Part shown: positions 18,201-26,073 of the stretch, piece after piece
Layout: each line of letters opens with the position of its first letter
How positions within the stretch are numbered: position 1 is the first letter of the stretch
DNA from: Streptomyces aurantiogriseus
GTDB lineage: Bacteria; Actinomycetota; Actinomycetes; Streptomycetales; Streptomycetaceae
Length of the DNA stretch: 64,000 nt
Assembly (NCBI RefSeq): GCF_014649375.1
Contig: NZ_BMSX01000037.1
Span: 1-64,000, forward strand
Direction of reading: 5' to 3'
Notes under the pieces: model-generated
Seen by the model: only the letters and a program-made list of their open reading frames with translations
What the model was told of the DNA's origin: nothing
Databases searched by the model: none
Program-made: the position numbers and the translations under genes

Positions 18201-18488
18201 CCGCCCTTCCAGATGGACGGCAACTTCGGCATCACGGGCGCCGTCGCGGAGATGCTCCTGCAGAGCCACGACGACGTCATACACCTGCTCCCCGCCCTGC
18301 CGGACGCCTGGAAGGCCAATGGTTCCTTCACCGGACTGCGCGCCCGCGGCGGCTACGAGATCAGCTGTGAATGGCGGGACGGGAAGGTCACGTCCTACAA
18401 GATCGTGGCCGACCGGGCACGAAACCAGGGGAACATCACCGTGCGGGTCAACGGCGCCGACAGGAAGGTGAAGCCGATCAAGCCCTGA
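15294..18488 (+). CDS. Tat-exported GH95 alpha-L-fucosidase-like glycosidase with two inserted discoidin domains
   Basis: 1064 residues, GTG start. HPQRRSVLKLGGALALAP is a Tat signal. Catalytic GH95 blocks are present: Asn680 and Asn682 in HTNINVQMNYW, Glu805 in GWSPEHGP and Asp975 in FQMDGNFG, aligning with the Asn/Asn/Glu/Asp set of the characterised inverting 1,2-alpha-L-fucosidase. Residues about 148-272 and 286-423 form two F5/8-type-C (discoidin) modules ending FQVAEIGL and FQIAEVAL. They interrupt the N-terminal beta-domain between NFGDVVVTF and YQRALDFVDG, unlike the usual appended position. It probably cleaves fucosylated or galactosylated glycans outside the cell. No sugar transporter adjoins it. 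Some GH95 members act on alpha-galactosides, so substrate is not certain. Confidence 0.9.
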   Translation: MTHASHPQRRSVLKLGGALALAPLITQLAGGTPAGPAFAATSAASAAVRWPTLSRKALKYSVPALDWQSQALPIGNGRLGAMLFADPDEERIQFNEQSLWGGVNNYDNALAGKPDSAFDTGMTGFGSYRNFGDVVVTFADRAKVTAPGGPYRTSSSEGVEKSYDGNASTKWCIEGPGSRVRWQVELPEPVEVPSYRLTSANDVPQRDPQEWTLSGSADGSAWTTLDSRTLAAPFESRFQTKEFTCATSGSYRFYRFDFIPKAGVSHFQVAEIGLSGVDLGGAALYLSSPSGHSEGSGAGAGAMDISCSVDRDPATVWRVDDAAPAVVWQADLPRAVAITSYTLTAAPDRPQDDPRRWALEASQDGRAWVTLDTQNPGAPFADRGETRAFRITNSTAYRTYRLTFTPGESSTGFQIAEVALEGRGFDTRTLRTFVDYQRALDFVDGVHVTRFGAPGRRVLREAFASRSADVMVFQYRSERDRGLSGAISLTSAQQGAPTTVDAAARRIAFGGVMGNGLKHACTVQVVDTDGDVRADGSMLRFSGCTSLTLLLDARTDYRLDAAAGWRGADPEPVIARALDKAAARSYAELREEHTAEIRALMNRVSVDWGTSDDAVVALPTNARLARYASGGEDPTLEQAMFDYGRYLLISSSRPKGLPANLQGLWNDSNSPAWASDYHTNINVQMNYWGAETTNLPESHEALIEFIRQVAVPSRVATRNAFGKDTRGWTARTSQSIFGGNAWEWNTVASAWYAQHLYEHWAFTQDMKYLRTVAYPMIKEICEFWEDHLKEREDGLLVAPNGWSPEHGPREDGVMYDQQIIWDLFQNYLDCEAALEADPDYRAKVTDMQARLAPNKIGRWGQLQEWQEDIDSPTDIHRHTSHLFAVYPGRQITPRTPDFAAAALVSLKARCGEKEGVPFTAATVSGDSRRSWTWPWRAALFARLGDGHRAQIMLRGLLTYNTLPNLFCNHPPFQMDGNFGITGAVAEMLLQSHDDVIHLLPALPDAWKANGSFTGLRARGGYEISCEWRDGKVTSYKIVADRARNQGNITVRVNGADRKVKPIKP

Positions 18489-18892
18489 AGGCGGCAAAGC
18501 GAAGACGGCGGCCGCAGGACATGACGGCGAACACCGATCCGTTCTCGTCCCGCGCCGCCGCTGTCGTCGGCACGGCCGGTTTCGCGACCGCGTCCTGCCG
18601 ACCGGTACAAGGCACGTCGCGTCCGGCAAGCGTGCGGAACCTCGTTGCTGGCAAGGACGGAATCAGCCAGCAGGATGCCGTGAAGCAACCGCCAGAGAGC
18701 GGCCGGGTGGGACGAATCTGACGCTCGTCGGGTTGACCGAACGAGCCGCCGACCGGGTTCCTGCGCGGCGTCACGCGGTGTGCGGTTGCAGAGAGCCGTC
18801 GTTGCCGACCTCGGCCACGGCGAACCAGCCATGGTCCGCCGTGGCCGATCTCGCCAATGAACTGCGGAGTTTTGGGGCACCCTGAGGTGGGG
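18489..18892. other. Gap with decayed sequence
   Basis: No intact gene. On the minus strand about 18772-18860 reads LARSATADHGWFAVAEVG followed by NDGSLQPHTA and a stop, which looks like the end of a lost gene; the last part is shared with 8791-8828. Confidence 0.4.
18763..18800. repeat. 38-bp dispersed repeat, copy 2
   Basis: 34 of 38 positions identical to 8791-8828. See that entry; both encode the same C-terminal tail on the minus strand. Confidence 0.55.
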
Positions 18893-19642
18893 TCAGGCCT
18901 TGGTCGTCTGCTTGAGGTGGGTGTCGAAGAAGGCCTCAATGCGTAGCCATGCGTCAACAGAGGCTTCTGGGACAGGTCCGAACCCGGCGACGCGGTACAG
19001 CGGGTGCAACAGGCGCGGGCCGAATTGTTCGTCGTTGAGGAAGGCGTGGCCTGCCTGTGGGTACTCCTTCACGTCGTGTACGACGCCGAGCCTGTCGAGG
19101 GCGGAGTCGAGCTTCGCCGCCGCCCCCTTGAGCGGTCGATCGCGGCCCCCGTAGCTGGCGACGATGGGGCAGGCGTCGGCCAGGGCCTGGTCCATGTCCT
19201 TGGGGAGCTGGCCGTAGTTGGCGGACGCGGCGTCGAAGATGCCGCTGCCTGCCCCCATGAGGGCGAAGGACCCGCCCATGCAGAAACCGATGATCCCGAC
19301 CGCGCCGGTGCAGTCGGGCTCATCGACGAGGTAGGTTCTCGCGGCGGCGATGTCCTGGTAGGCGCGGCCGTGGCCGGACAGCGCGGCCCGCATGGTGGGT
19401 ATCAGGCAGCGGCGTGCGCCTCCGTCCGTGTACAGGTCGGGCATGAGGGTCAGATATCCGGCGCTTGCGAGCCGCCGCGCCTGTCGGAGCATCTCGTCAT
19501 TGGCACCCATGACCTCGTGCGCGACCACGACTCCGGGCCATGGGCCAGGTCCGTCCGGCCGGACGAGATGCCCGGTCAGCCGCTTGGAACCGCCGGCCGG
19601 GGCGCTGAGGTGGGTCAGGGTGACGGAAACGGGATCTGGCAT
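18893..19642 (-). CDS. Dienelactone hydrolase family protein
   Basis: 249 residues from the ATG at 19642, with GGAGG just upstream. The alpha/beta-hydrolase nucleophile is Cys121 in GFCMGG, with YGGRD (acid) and AGHAF (His) completing the Cys-Asp-His triad that distinguishes dienelactone hydrolases from serine esterases. VVVAHEVMGANDEM supplies the conserved Glu near the substrate site. These enzymes open lactones such as dienelactone. It is the last gene downstream of the P450 operon, which suggests it opens a lactone or ester made there (inference). Confidence 0.88.
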   Translation of the reverse strand: MPDPVSVTLTHLSAPAGGSKRLTGHLVRPDGPGPWPGVVVAHEVMGANDEMLRQARRLASAGYLTLMPDLYTDGGARRCLIPTMRAALSGHGRAYQDIAAARTYLVDEPDCTGAVGIIGFCMGGSFALMGAGSGIFDAASANYGQLPKDMDQALADACPIVASYGGRDRPLKGAAAKLDSALDRLGVVHDVKEYPQAGHAFLNDEQFGPRLLHPLYRVAGFGPVPEASVDAWLRIEAFFDTHLKQTTKA

Positions 19643-19660
19643 GGCATCCTCCGGACGACG

Positions 19661-19682
19661 ATGTGGTGTGGTGTGGTGTGGG
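19661..19682. repeat. GTGTG-type simple repeat
   Basis: A run of TGTGG units (about four and a half copies) sits 19 bp upstream of the dienelactone hydrolase start, inside its leader. Such runs are prone to slippage; no function is evident. Confidence 0.6.
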
Positions 19683-19834
19683 TGAGGCCGATGGGTCAGG
19701 TGGCCGGGGAAGGAACCGTGCCAGGTTGAGTGGATCCCGTCCGGGGCGCACCGCACCCTTGTGAAGAGTCCAGGACCGGGGTTCATGCCCGGGCGGTGGT
19801 GACCCAGTCGTACGATGGTCGCCGCACGGCTGGG

Positions 19835-20748
19835 TCACGGGATGAGTCCGGCCTCCTCGATCAGAGAACCGGGGACGTGGTAGCCGTCCTGGTCGCGGAT
19901 GCGGGCGATGTGCCTTCGCACGTCGTCCGCGGTGGCGAGAGGCTCGTCGGCGGCGACGTGCCAGCCCTCGGTGACCCCGATGAAGGCGCGGGCGTAGCGG
20001 CCGCGGGCGATGGAGAAGACCTCGTGGGTGTACGGGTTCTCCTCGCTGGCCAAGTAGGCGACCATCGCGGTGACCATCTCGGGCTCCGTGTGCGCCGGAG
20101 TGGTGGGTAGTGTCGCCATCATGTCCGGGTTCATGTCCGCGCCCATCCGGCTCTGGGCCATCGGCAGAACGGTGTTGACCAGGATGCCGTGAGAGGCGCC
20201 CTCGAGGGCCACCACGTTGGCCAGGCCCAGGACGGCTCCTTTGGCCGCGCCGTAGTTGGCCTGCTCGGGGTTGCCGAACACGCCGGAGGCGGAGGAGGTG
20301 AACACGATCCGGCCGTAGCCCTTGTCGCGCATCACGGCGAAGGCGGGCTGGGTGACATAGAAGGCACCCTTGACGTGTACAGCGAGCAACGCCTCGATCG
20401 AATCGGGGGTGAGCTCGGTGAAGGGGGCGTTGCGGATGTTGCCCGCGTTGTTGATCAGGATGTCCACGGTGCCGTAGGCGTCGAGCGCGGTCTGCACGAT
20501 GGCCTTGCCGCCCTCGGGGTGGCGACCGAGTCGTAGTTCGCGACGGCTTGGCCCCCCGCGTCGATGATTTCCTTGACGACATGGTCGGCCATGGCAGTGC
20601 CGCCGCCGGTGCCCGCGATCGTGCCGCCGAGGTCGTTGACGACGACCTTGGCGCCGCGCGCGGCGAGGTCGAGGGCGTGGGTGCGACCCAGACCGCCGCC
20701 GGCGCCGGTCACGATGGCGACTCTGCCCTCGAACGAGATTCCGTCCAC
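19835..20748 (-). pseudogene. SDR of the 17-beta-HSD4-like type, one frameshift
   Basis: From the ATG at 20748 the protein has TGAGGGLGRTHALDLAARGA and the tell-tale VVVNDLGG of the multifunctional-enzyme type 2 SDRs. At about 20520, in a CCCC run of the coding strand, the frame shifts by one; the following frame continues with TALDAYGTVDILINNAG, the catalytic YGAAKGA and a normal end. Joined, it is a full-length about 304-residue SDR acting on hydroxyacyl or alcohol substrates. It sits between P450 and dienelactone hydrolase in the same operon, so its loss, if real, would break that pathway. Confidence 0.82.
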
Positions 20749-20867
20749 TGTCAGATCACTTCCTTACTGTCGTCTGTTGCGGGCAGGCAGCCGCGGTCGC
20801 TCTGCGCCGATGACGTCGGACGAGGCGCAGCACCAGGCCGCACTCACGTGTGCCGCCTGGGGTTGGG

Positions 20868-22094
20868 TCAGGCCGGGCGGACGCCGTCCACGGTGATCCG
20901 CAGGGCCGACGGGCCACGCAGGTCGGCCATCGGGCGGTAGGGCGGCGGGTCCTGCGACAAGCGAGGGTTGACCAGACGTCGGGTCAGCTCGCGGACCGCG
21001 ATCCGGCCTTCCATGCGGCCGAGTCCGGCCCCGAAGCAGAAGTGGATGCCGGCGCCGAAGCTGAGGTGGCCGGTGTCGGGACGAGTGATGTCGAAGGTGT
21101 CCGGGTCGGGGAAGCGGCGCGGATCCCGGTTGGCCGCGGCGAGGGCGAGGATGACCGTGGAACCCTTGGGGATGGTGCGTTCGCCGATGACGATGTCGTC
21201 GACCGCGACACGCGGCCGCAGATGCACGGAGGGCTCCAGGCGCAAGGTCTCCTCGATGGCACCGGCGGCGAGGGAGGGGTCGGCCTGGAGCCGGGCCAAC
21301 TGCTCGGGGTGACGCAGCAGCAGGAGCATGCTGCTGCTTATGAGGTTGACAGTGGTCTCGTGGCCGCCGATGAAGAGCATGATGGCGGTGCTGAGCAGTT
21401 CCGGCAGGCTCATCGGGCTGCCCGGGCCGTCGTCGTGGATCATGCGCGACAAGATGTCCTGCCCCGGCTTCTTGCGAAGCCGCTCGATGTGGGCGAGGAA
21501 ATACTCGGCCAGCTCCTGCTGGGCATGGTTCCTGGCCGCGGCGGCCTCAGGGTCGCGCGGGTCGACCAAGAACTCCGGGCTGCCGGCCCCCTCCTCAGCG
21601 AGAGGGGCCAGCGTGAAGGCGTCTTCGGGCGGGACACCCAGGAGGTGGCAGGCCACGCGGACGGGGATCGGGTGGGAGAACTCCGAAACCAGGTCGAACT
21701 CGCCGCGCCCGGTCAGGTGGTCGATGTGGTCGCGGATCAGCTCTTCCACCATCGGCCGTAGGCTCTCGACGAAGCCCGGACGTGCGGGCGGGCCGAAGTG
21801 GCGCTGGGCCAGGCCGCGCAGCTGGTCGTGGGTGGGGTTGTCCCGCACGAGGAACGACGGAGCAGTACCGGGAGCCGGAGCGTCCACGCCAACCCGGCTG
21901 TCCGGGGTGGCGTTGCCACGGTCGGCGGAGATGCGTGGGTCCCGGAGCAGCGCACTGACCTCGTCGTATCCGCTGACGACGCAGGTTCCGTCGTCCTGGA
22001 CGGAGACCGCCTCTTTGCGTAGTTCGGTGTAGAGAGGCCAGGGGTGAGGGCGGCTGTCGGGGTGAAGAACCTGCTTATACAGGGTGGACGCCAT
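20868..22094 (-). CDS. Cytochrome P450 monooxygenase
   Basis: 408 residues, a typical soluble bacterial class I P450. Visible signatures are the I-helix oxygen-activation motif FIGGHETTVN, the K-helix EETLR (Glu-x-x-Arg) and the heme loop FGAGIHFCFGAGLGRME with proximal ligand Cys353. It inserts one oxygen atom into an organic substrate, needing a ferredoxin and reductase. The gene starts 39 bp after a ferredoxin-FAD reductase fusion in the same direction, which should supply electrons directly. CYP family and substrate cannot be assigned by eye. Confidence 0.95.
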   Translation of the reverse strand: MASTLYKQVLHPDSRPHPWPLYTELRKEAVSVQDDGTCVVSGYDEVSALLRDPRISADRGNATPDSRVGVDAPAPGTAPSFLVRDNPTHDQLRGLAQRHFGPPARPGFVESLRPMVEELIRDHIDHLTGRGEFDLVSEFSHPIPVRVACHLLGVPPEDAFTLAPLAEEGAGSPEFLVDPRDPEAAAARNHAQQELAEYFLAHIERLRKKPGQDILSRMIHDDGPGSPMSLPELLSTAIMLFIGGHETTVNLISSSMLLLLRHPEQLARLQADPSLAAGAIEETLRLEPSVHLRPRVAVDDIVIGERTIPKGSTVILALAAANRDPRRFPDPDTFDITRPDTGHLSFGAGIHFCFGAGLGRMEGRIAVRELTRRLVNPRLSQDPPPYRPMADLRGPSALRITVDGVRPA

Positions 22095-22132
22095 GGGGGT
22101 GCCACTCGCTTTCGTGTGGGGGAACGGGGGGA

Positions 22133-23623
22133 TCAGCGGCCGACCGGCCGAAGGGCGCGTGCGGTGTTCTCGTCGCAGGCGACGAACTCGGCGGGGAACG
22201 GCGCACCTTGGCGGACGAGGGATTCGTAGTAGTGCAGGTAACGCCCGTTGTCGAAGGTGACCGCGGCGACCGTGCGGTCTTCGCGTCCGTACAGCACGCT
22301 GAAGGAGCCCTGGCCGAGGGTGCCTTGGACCACCGCGATACGGTCGGCGATGCCGGGGTAGCCGACGCCCTTGATGTTCACGCCGAACTGGCTGGACCAG
22401 AAGGCCGGCAGACCGGTATGGGGGATCGGGGCCTGGCCGGGCCGACGCGTGATGTTGTGGGCGACCGTGCGGGCCTGGGTGACGGCGTTGCCCCAGTGCT
22501 CCACCGACAGCCGGCGGTCCGGGAGGAGGGGATGCGGCGCGGCGGCGACATCACCGGCGACGTACACGTCGGGCACGGGCTGCCCGTCGTGACCGAGAGC
22601 GCGGCACTGGTCGTCGCAGTGCACCCCGCCGCTGTCCGCCCGTATGGCGGAGTCGTCCAGCCATTCGACGTTGCGCTGGGCGCCGAGCGCGACGACGGCC
22701 AGGTCCGCGTCGACGGCGGCGCCGTCCGACAGCACGATCTGCCGCAGCGCCCCGGTCCCGTCCGCCACGAAACGCTCGACGGTATTCCACATCCGCACGT
22801 CCACGCCCTTGTCCCGGGCCAGGTCCGCCACCACGCCACCGATCACGCTTCCCAGCGGTCCCTGCAACGGCGTGGCCTGTGCCTCGACGAGTGTGACGTC
22901 GAGGCCGAGTTCGCGGCAGCCGGAGGCCAGTTCGCCCCCGAGGAAGCCGGCGCCGATGACGACGACGCGACGCGGTGGACGGGCCAAGCGCCGCTGGAGT
23001 TCCTCGGTGTCGTCGCGGGTGCGGACGGTGAGGACACCGTCGATGTCGTCGGCGGCGCCGCCGGGGAACGGACGGGCCCGGGTACCGGTGGCGATGACCA
23101 GGCTGTCGTAGCCGACCGTGCCGCCGTCCGCCAGCCGGACCAGGCGGTGATCCGTATCCAGGCCCGTCGCCGGGACACCCAACCGGAAGCGTGCGTCCAG
23201 GGGCCGCGTGACCGGCAGTTCGAGGCGATCGGGCGGCAGCTTCTCGCTCACGCACGCCTTGGTCAGCGGAGGGCGGTCGTACGGACGATGGGGCTCATCA
23301 CCGATGATGGTCAGCTGTCCGGAGAAGCCGGACTCGCGCAGGGCCTCGGCAGTCTTCAGCCCGGCGAGGGAGGCGCCGACGATGACAACGTGGCGGCCGT
23401 TCTCCCCGCTGGTCGTGGCGGGTTCGTCCGCGTTGCCCGTGCCGACGGTGATGGCGCGCACGGGGCAGGCCAGTGCGGCGCGGTGTACCGCGTCCCGCAT
23501 CTCGTCGGGTGGGTTCGGTACGTAGGTCAGAGCCTCAAGGCCATGCAGGGTGAAGGCGTCGGGGGCGGCGAACACGCACTGTCCGTAGCCCTCGCAGCGG
23601 TTCAGGTCGACACTTACCTTCAC
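22133..23623 (-). CDS. 3Fe-4S ferredoxin fused to FAD-dependent ferredoxin reductase
   Basis: 496 residues, GTG start. Residues 1-60 are a 3Fe-4S ferredoxin with Cys10, Cys16 and Cys53 (RCEGYGQC ... ACPV), the C-x2-X-x2-C ... CP pattern of actinobacterial P450 partners, with Tyr13 in the variable fourth position. After a short linker, residues about 78-490 form an NAD(P)H:FAD reductase with VVIVGASLAGLKTAEAL (FAD) and VVVIGAGFLGGELA (NAD). The two redox partners that are normally separate are thus one polypeptide next to their P450. The GTG overlaps the stop of the upstream TetR by GTGA, so the operon is translationally coupled. Confidence 0.92.
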   Translation of the reverse strand: MKVSVDLNRCEGYGQCVFAAPDAFTLHGLEALTYVPNPPDEMRDAVHRAALACPVRAITVGTGNADEPATTSGENGRHVVIVGASLAGLKTAEALRESGFSGQLTIIGDEPHRPYDRPPLTKACVSEKLPPDRLELPVTRPLDARFRLGVPATGLDTDHRLVRLADGGTVGYDSLVIATGTRARPFPGGAADDIDGVLTVRTRDDTEELQRRLARPPRRVVVIGAGFLGGELASGCRELGLDVTLVEAQATPLQGPLGSVIGGVVADLARDKGVDVRMWNTVERFVADGTGALRQIVLSDGAAVDADLAVVALGAQRNVEWLDDSAIRADSGGVHCDDQCRALGHDGQPVPDVYVAGDVAAAPHPLLPDRRLSVEHWGNAVTQARTVAHNITRRPGQAPIPHTGLPAFWSSQFGVNIKGVGYPGIADRIAVVQGTLGQGSFSVLYGREDRTVAAVTFDNGRYLHYYESLVRQGAPFPAEFVACDENTARALRPVGR

Positions 23624-24276
23624 TGGGCATCCCCGCTCGGCCGGGACGTGAGCACCGGAAGCAGAACCCGGTCCACCAAGGACTCCACGAAGGCGGCATC
23701 GACCTGGCTGTCGGCGACCAGGACCTGGTGCAGGATCGCGGCCCGCGCGAGGTCCGCCAGCAGGACGGGATCCGCGTCTTCACCGACCTCGCCGCGTTCC
23801 CTGGCCCAGCCCAGGACGGTCTCCGCCAGACGGGCGTGGTGCAGGCGGACCAGTTCCTTGGTCATGCCTCCGACACTGCCGTCGTCGGAGGCGGCGACCA
23901 GGAGGCCGGAGAGGTACTTGGGTGAAGGCTGCACCTGCGCGCCGCCGGTCGGCACCAAGTTGTGCAGCAGATCGCCGCGTAACGATCCGGTGGCGGTCAA
24001 GTCAGCGGTCTGGTCGACGGCCCGGCACGCGGCCCGGCGCAGCGCCGCGGCCATCAGCTCGTCCTTGTTCGCCCAACGGCGGTACATCGTTTTCGTGCTG
24101 GCCTTGGCCCGCTCGCACACAGCGGTCAGGGTCAGCCGCTCGTAGCCGACCTCGGCCAGCAGGTCCAGCGCGGCGTCCAGCAGCGCGGCCTCGCGGTGGA
24201 TGTCCATCGGGCGGCCTGCTGATTTGGCTGGGGTCGGCGTGGTCATGGACGGCTCCAGAACATCAGGAAACGCCAT
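23620..24276 (-). CDS. TetR regulator heading the P450 operon
   Basis: 218 residues from the ATG at 24276, placed by AGGAAAGGA six bases upstream. The helix-turn-helix is LTAVCERAKASTKTMYRRW (about residues 40-60). The regulator is the first gene of the operon and its stop overlaps the ferredoxin-reductase start, so it is co-expressed with the P450 system and probably autoregulates the whole unit. The ligand, likely the substrate or product of the P450, is unknown. Confidence 0.88.
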   Translation of the reverse strand: MAFPDVLEPSMTTPTPAKSAGRPMDIHREAALLDAALDLLAEVGYERLTLTAVCERAKASTKTMYRRWANKDELMAAALRRAACRAVDQTADLTATGSLRGDLLHNLVPTGGAQVQPSPKYLSGLLVAASDDGSVGGMTKELVRLHHARLAETVLGWARERGEVGEDADPVLLADLARAAILHQVLVADSQVDAAFVESLVDRVLLPVLTSRPSGDAQ

Positions 24277-24417
24277 GGGTTCCTTTCCTAATTGCCCAGA
24301 CGTAAGGCGGACAGAAAGTTGATCTTGTGGCATGAGCGTCTCTCTGGGAGTGGTGACTGTGACGACTGTCGAGGCGGATGTGCGCCTGCTGCCCAGTGGC
24401 TCAGGGTGTCCAGGCAG

Positions 24418-24434
24418 GGTGGGGGAGCCCCACC
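24418..24434. promoter_or_regulatory. Hairpin GGTGGGG-GAG-CCCCACC before the TetR at 24511
   Basis: A perfect 7-bp inverted repeat with a 3-bp centre lies immediately upstream of the -10 box at 24439. It may be an operator or a terminator element between divergent units. Confidence 0.45.
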
Positions 24435-24438
24435 CCGC

Positions 24439-24444
24439 TATAAT
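24439..24444 (+). promoter_or_regulatory. -10 box TATAAT for the TetR gene
   Basis: An exact consensus TATAAT, rare in such GC-rich DNA, 67 bp before the start codon at 24511. No good -35 is visible, because the palindrome at 24418-24434 occupies that spot; this suggests a regulated promoter. Confidence 0.5.
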
Positions 24445-24510
24445 CGGAAAGTGCGTTCCAGTTAACGGTACGGGACGGCGGTCCCGGATGTCGAGTCGGA
24501 AGGTACCTCG

Positions 24511-25068
24511 ATGCGTTCTGACGTCCAGCGCAATCGCAAGCGCGTCCTGGAGGCGGCGATGGAGACGTTTGCCGCCGAGGGCCTGTCGGTGCCTGTGGCC
24601 GAAATCGCCCGGCGGGCAGGGGTCGGCACCGGTACCGTCAGTCGCCATTTCCCGACGAAGGAATCCCTGTACGAGGCGATCGTGCTTCACCTGGTCGGTG
24701 GCATCGTCGACAAGGTCCGGGACCTCTCCGCACAGAATGATCCGGGCAGCGCGTTCTTCCAGTTCCTGGCCCACATGGTCGAGCAAGTGGCGGTGAACCG
24801 TGGTCTTGCCGAGGCGATGAGCGGTACCGGTTTCGATGTCGAGGCGGTCGCCTTCCGTCCCGAGCACAGCCTTGAAGCTATGGAGAGCGAGCTGCTGACG
24901 AGAGCTCAGCAGGCGGGTGTGGTACGGCGGGACATCACTCGCGCCGATGTGAAAGCGCTCCTGGTCGGGTGTCTGGCCCGAGAACGTCAGGGCTGCGACC
25001 CGGAAGCCCGGCAGCGCATGATCGACGTGGTGTGCACCGGCCTGCGAGCCGAACCGGGCACACCAGTC
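24511..25068 (+). CDS. TetR regulator without a nearby stop codon
   Basis: The N-terminus VQRNRKRVLEAAMETFAAEG and helix-turn-helix VAEIARRAGVGTGTVSRHF are canonical, and TetR-like sequence continues to about residue 186 (RMIDVVCTGLRAEP). The frame then has no stop until 26281-26283, running antisense through the whole imine-reductase-like gene at 25126-26013, where the residues lose all family character. The end given here is where TetR similarity fades. Either the stop was lost by a frameshift or point mutation, or a long C-terminal antisense tail is made. It is divergent from the P450 operon. Confidence 0.75.
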
Positions 25069-25125
25069 GGCGACCGGGGGCTTGTCGGAAGCGGGGGCTC
25101 GGGGACGCCGCCGACGGTGGCGCGG

Positions 25126-26013
25126 TCAGTCTGCCTGCGGCGCGGGCTTCTCCAGGAGAAGCGGGAACAGCGCCGCAGGCAGGTCGGCTCCGCGCCCGGC
25201 CTCCACTGCGCGCTGGTAGAGCTTGCGCGCACCTTCCGCCATCGGGCCACGCAGGCCGATGTCGTAGGAGGATGTGGTGGCCAGTTCCATACAGGCGAAG
25301 AACGTGTCGATGGTCGCCTCGTCCGTGCTGTAGTCGCCCTTCTCGACGCGGTCCACCGAGTCGCGGAGTTCGCGTTCCAGGATCGCCACGGTCGGCAGCG
25401 TGTGGTTGAGCAGCCTCCGGGGCGAGACGCCGTACGCCGACGCGAACGCCAGTGCTTCCTGGAAGGCGCCTTCCGCAGCCATGTAGAAGATGAGCATGCC
25501 GAGGTCCAGGGCACAGGCGTCGCCCACGTTGTCGCCCGCGTGGTTGGTGGTGCCGCCGAGCAACAGCAGGGTCGGCTCCAACTCGTTCCAGATCTCCGCG
25601 GGCCCGGAGAAGACGACACCTCCACCCGGCTGGCCGATGTCCTTGGGGTACGCGGCGATGGTCCCGTGCAGATAGCGGCCACCACGCTCCCTGACCCACG
25701 CGTCGGTCTCGATCGCGTGGTTGGGTGTTCCCGTCGCGAGGTTGACGATCGTCCGTCCGTCGAGCCGGACGTCGTCGCCCAGGGCTGTGCGCAGCGCCGC
25801 GCTGTCGGTGAGGACCGAGATGACCACCGGGCTCGCCTGGGCGGCGGCGACCGCCGACTCCGCCACGCCGGCACCCCGCTCGCGGAGCTTCTCCGCTTTG
25901 GTGGCGGTGCGGTTCCACACCGTGACCTCCCGACCGCCTTCCACGATCGCGGACGCGACCGCCGTCCCCATCAGGCCGAGACCGAGAACACTTACGTCGG
26001 ACAAGGTGTCCAC
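25126..26013 (-). CDS. Imine-reductase-like NAD(P)-dependent oxidoreductase
   Basis: 295 residues. SVLGLGLMGTAVASAIVEGG with VTVWNRTATKAEKL is the cofactor domain of the 6-phosphogluconate/hydroxyisobutyrate dehydrogenase superfamily. The stretch GTIAAYPKDIGQPGGGVVFS matches the imine-reductase subgroup, where a loop of the form PxxIGxPxxxxxYSG follows the cofactor domain. Such enzymes reduce cyclic imines to amines with NADPH. The gene follows an APC amino-acid permease by 60 bp, consistent with metabolism of an imported amine or amino acid. A hydroxyacid dehydrogenase-like role cannot be excluded. Confidence 0.8.
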   Translation of the reverse strand: MDTLSDVSVLGLGLMGTAVASAIVEGGREVTVWNRTATKAEKLRERGAGVAESAVAAAQASPVVISVLTDSAALRTALGDDVRLDGRTIVNLATGTPNHAIETDAWVRERGGRYLHGTIAAYPKDIGQPGGGVVFSGPAEIWNELEPTLLLLGGTTNHAGDNVGDACALDLGMLIFYMAAEGAFQEALAFASAYGVSPRRLLNHTLPTVAILERELRDSVDRVEKGDYSTDEATIDTFFACMELATTSSYDIGLRGPMAEGARKLYQRAVEAGRGADLPAALFPLLLEKPAPQAD

Positions 26014-26073
26014 CTTCCTCTTTCGTTCATTTTCGTACAGGCCCTGCGGGTCGGAGTGGCGGCTGCTCGGTGC

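Noticed and set aside
19661..19682. GTGTG run as a regulatory binding site
   Set aside because: A simple repeat without symmetry; more likely slippage-prone sequence than an operator.
22208..24145. A 645-codon plus-strand frame
   Set aside because: Antisense to the ferredoxin-reductase fusion and TetR, both of which have clear motifs.
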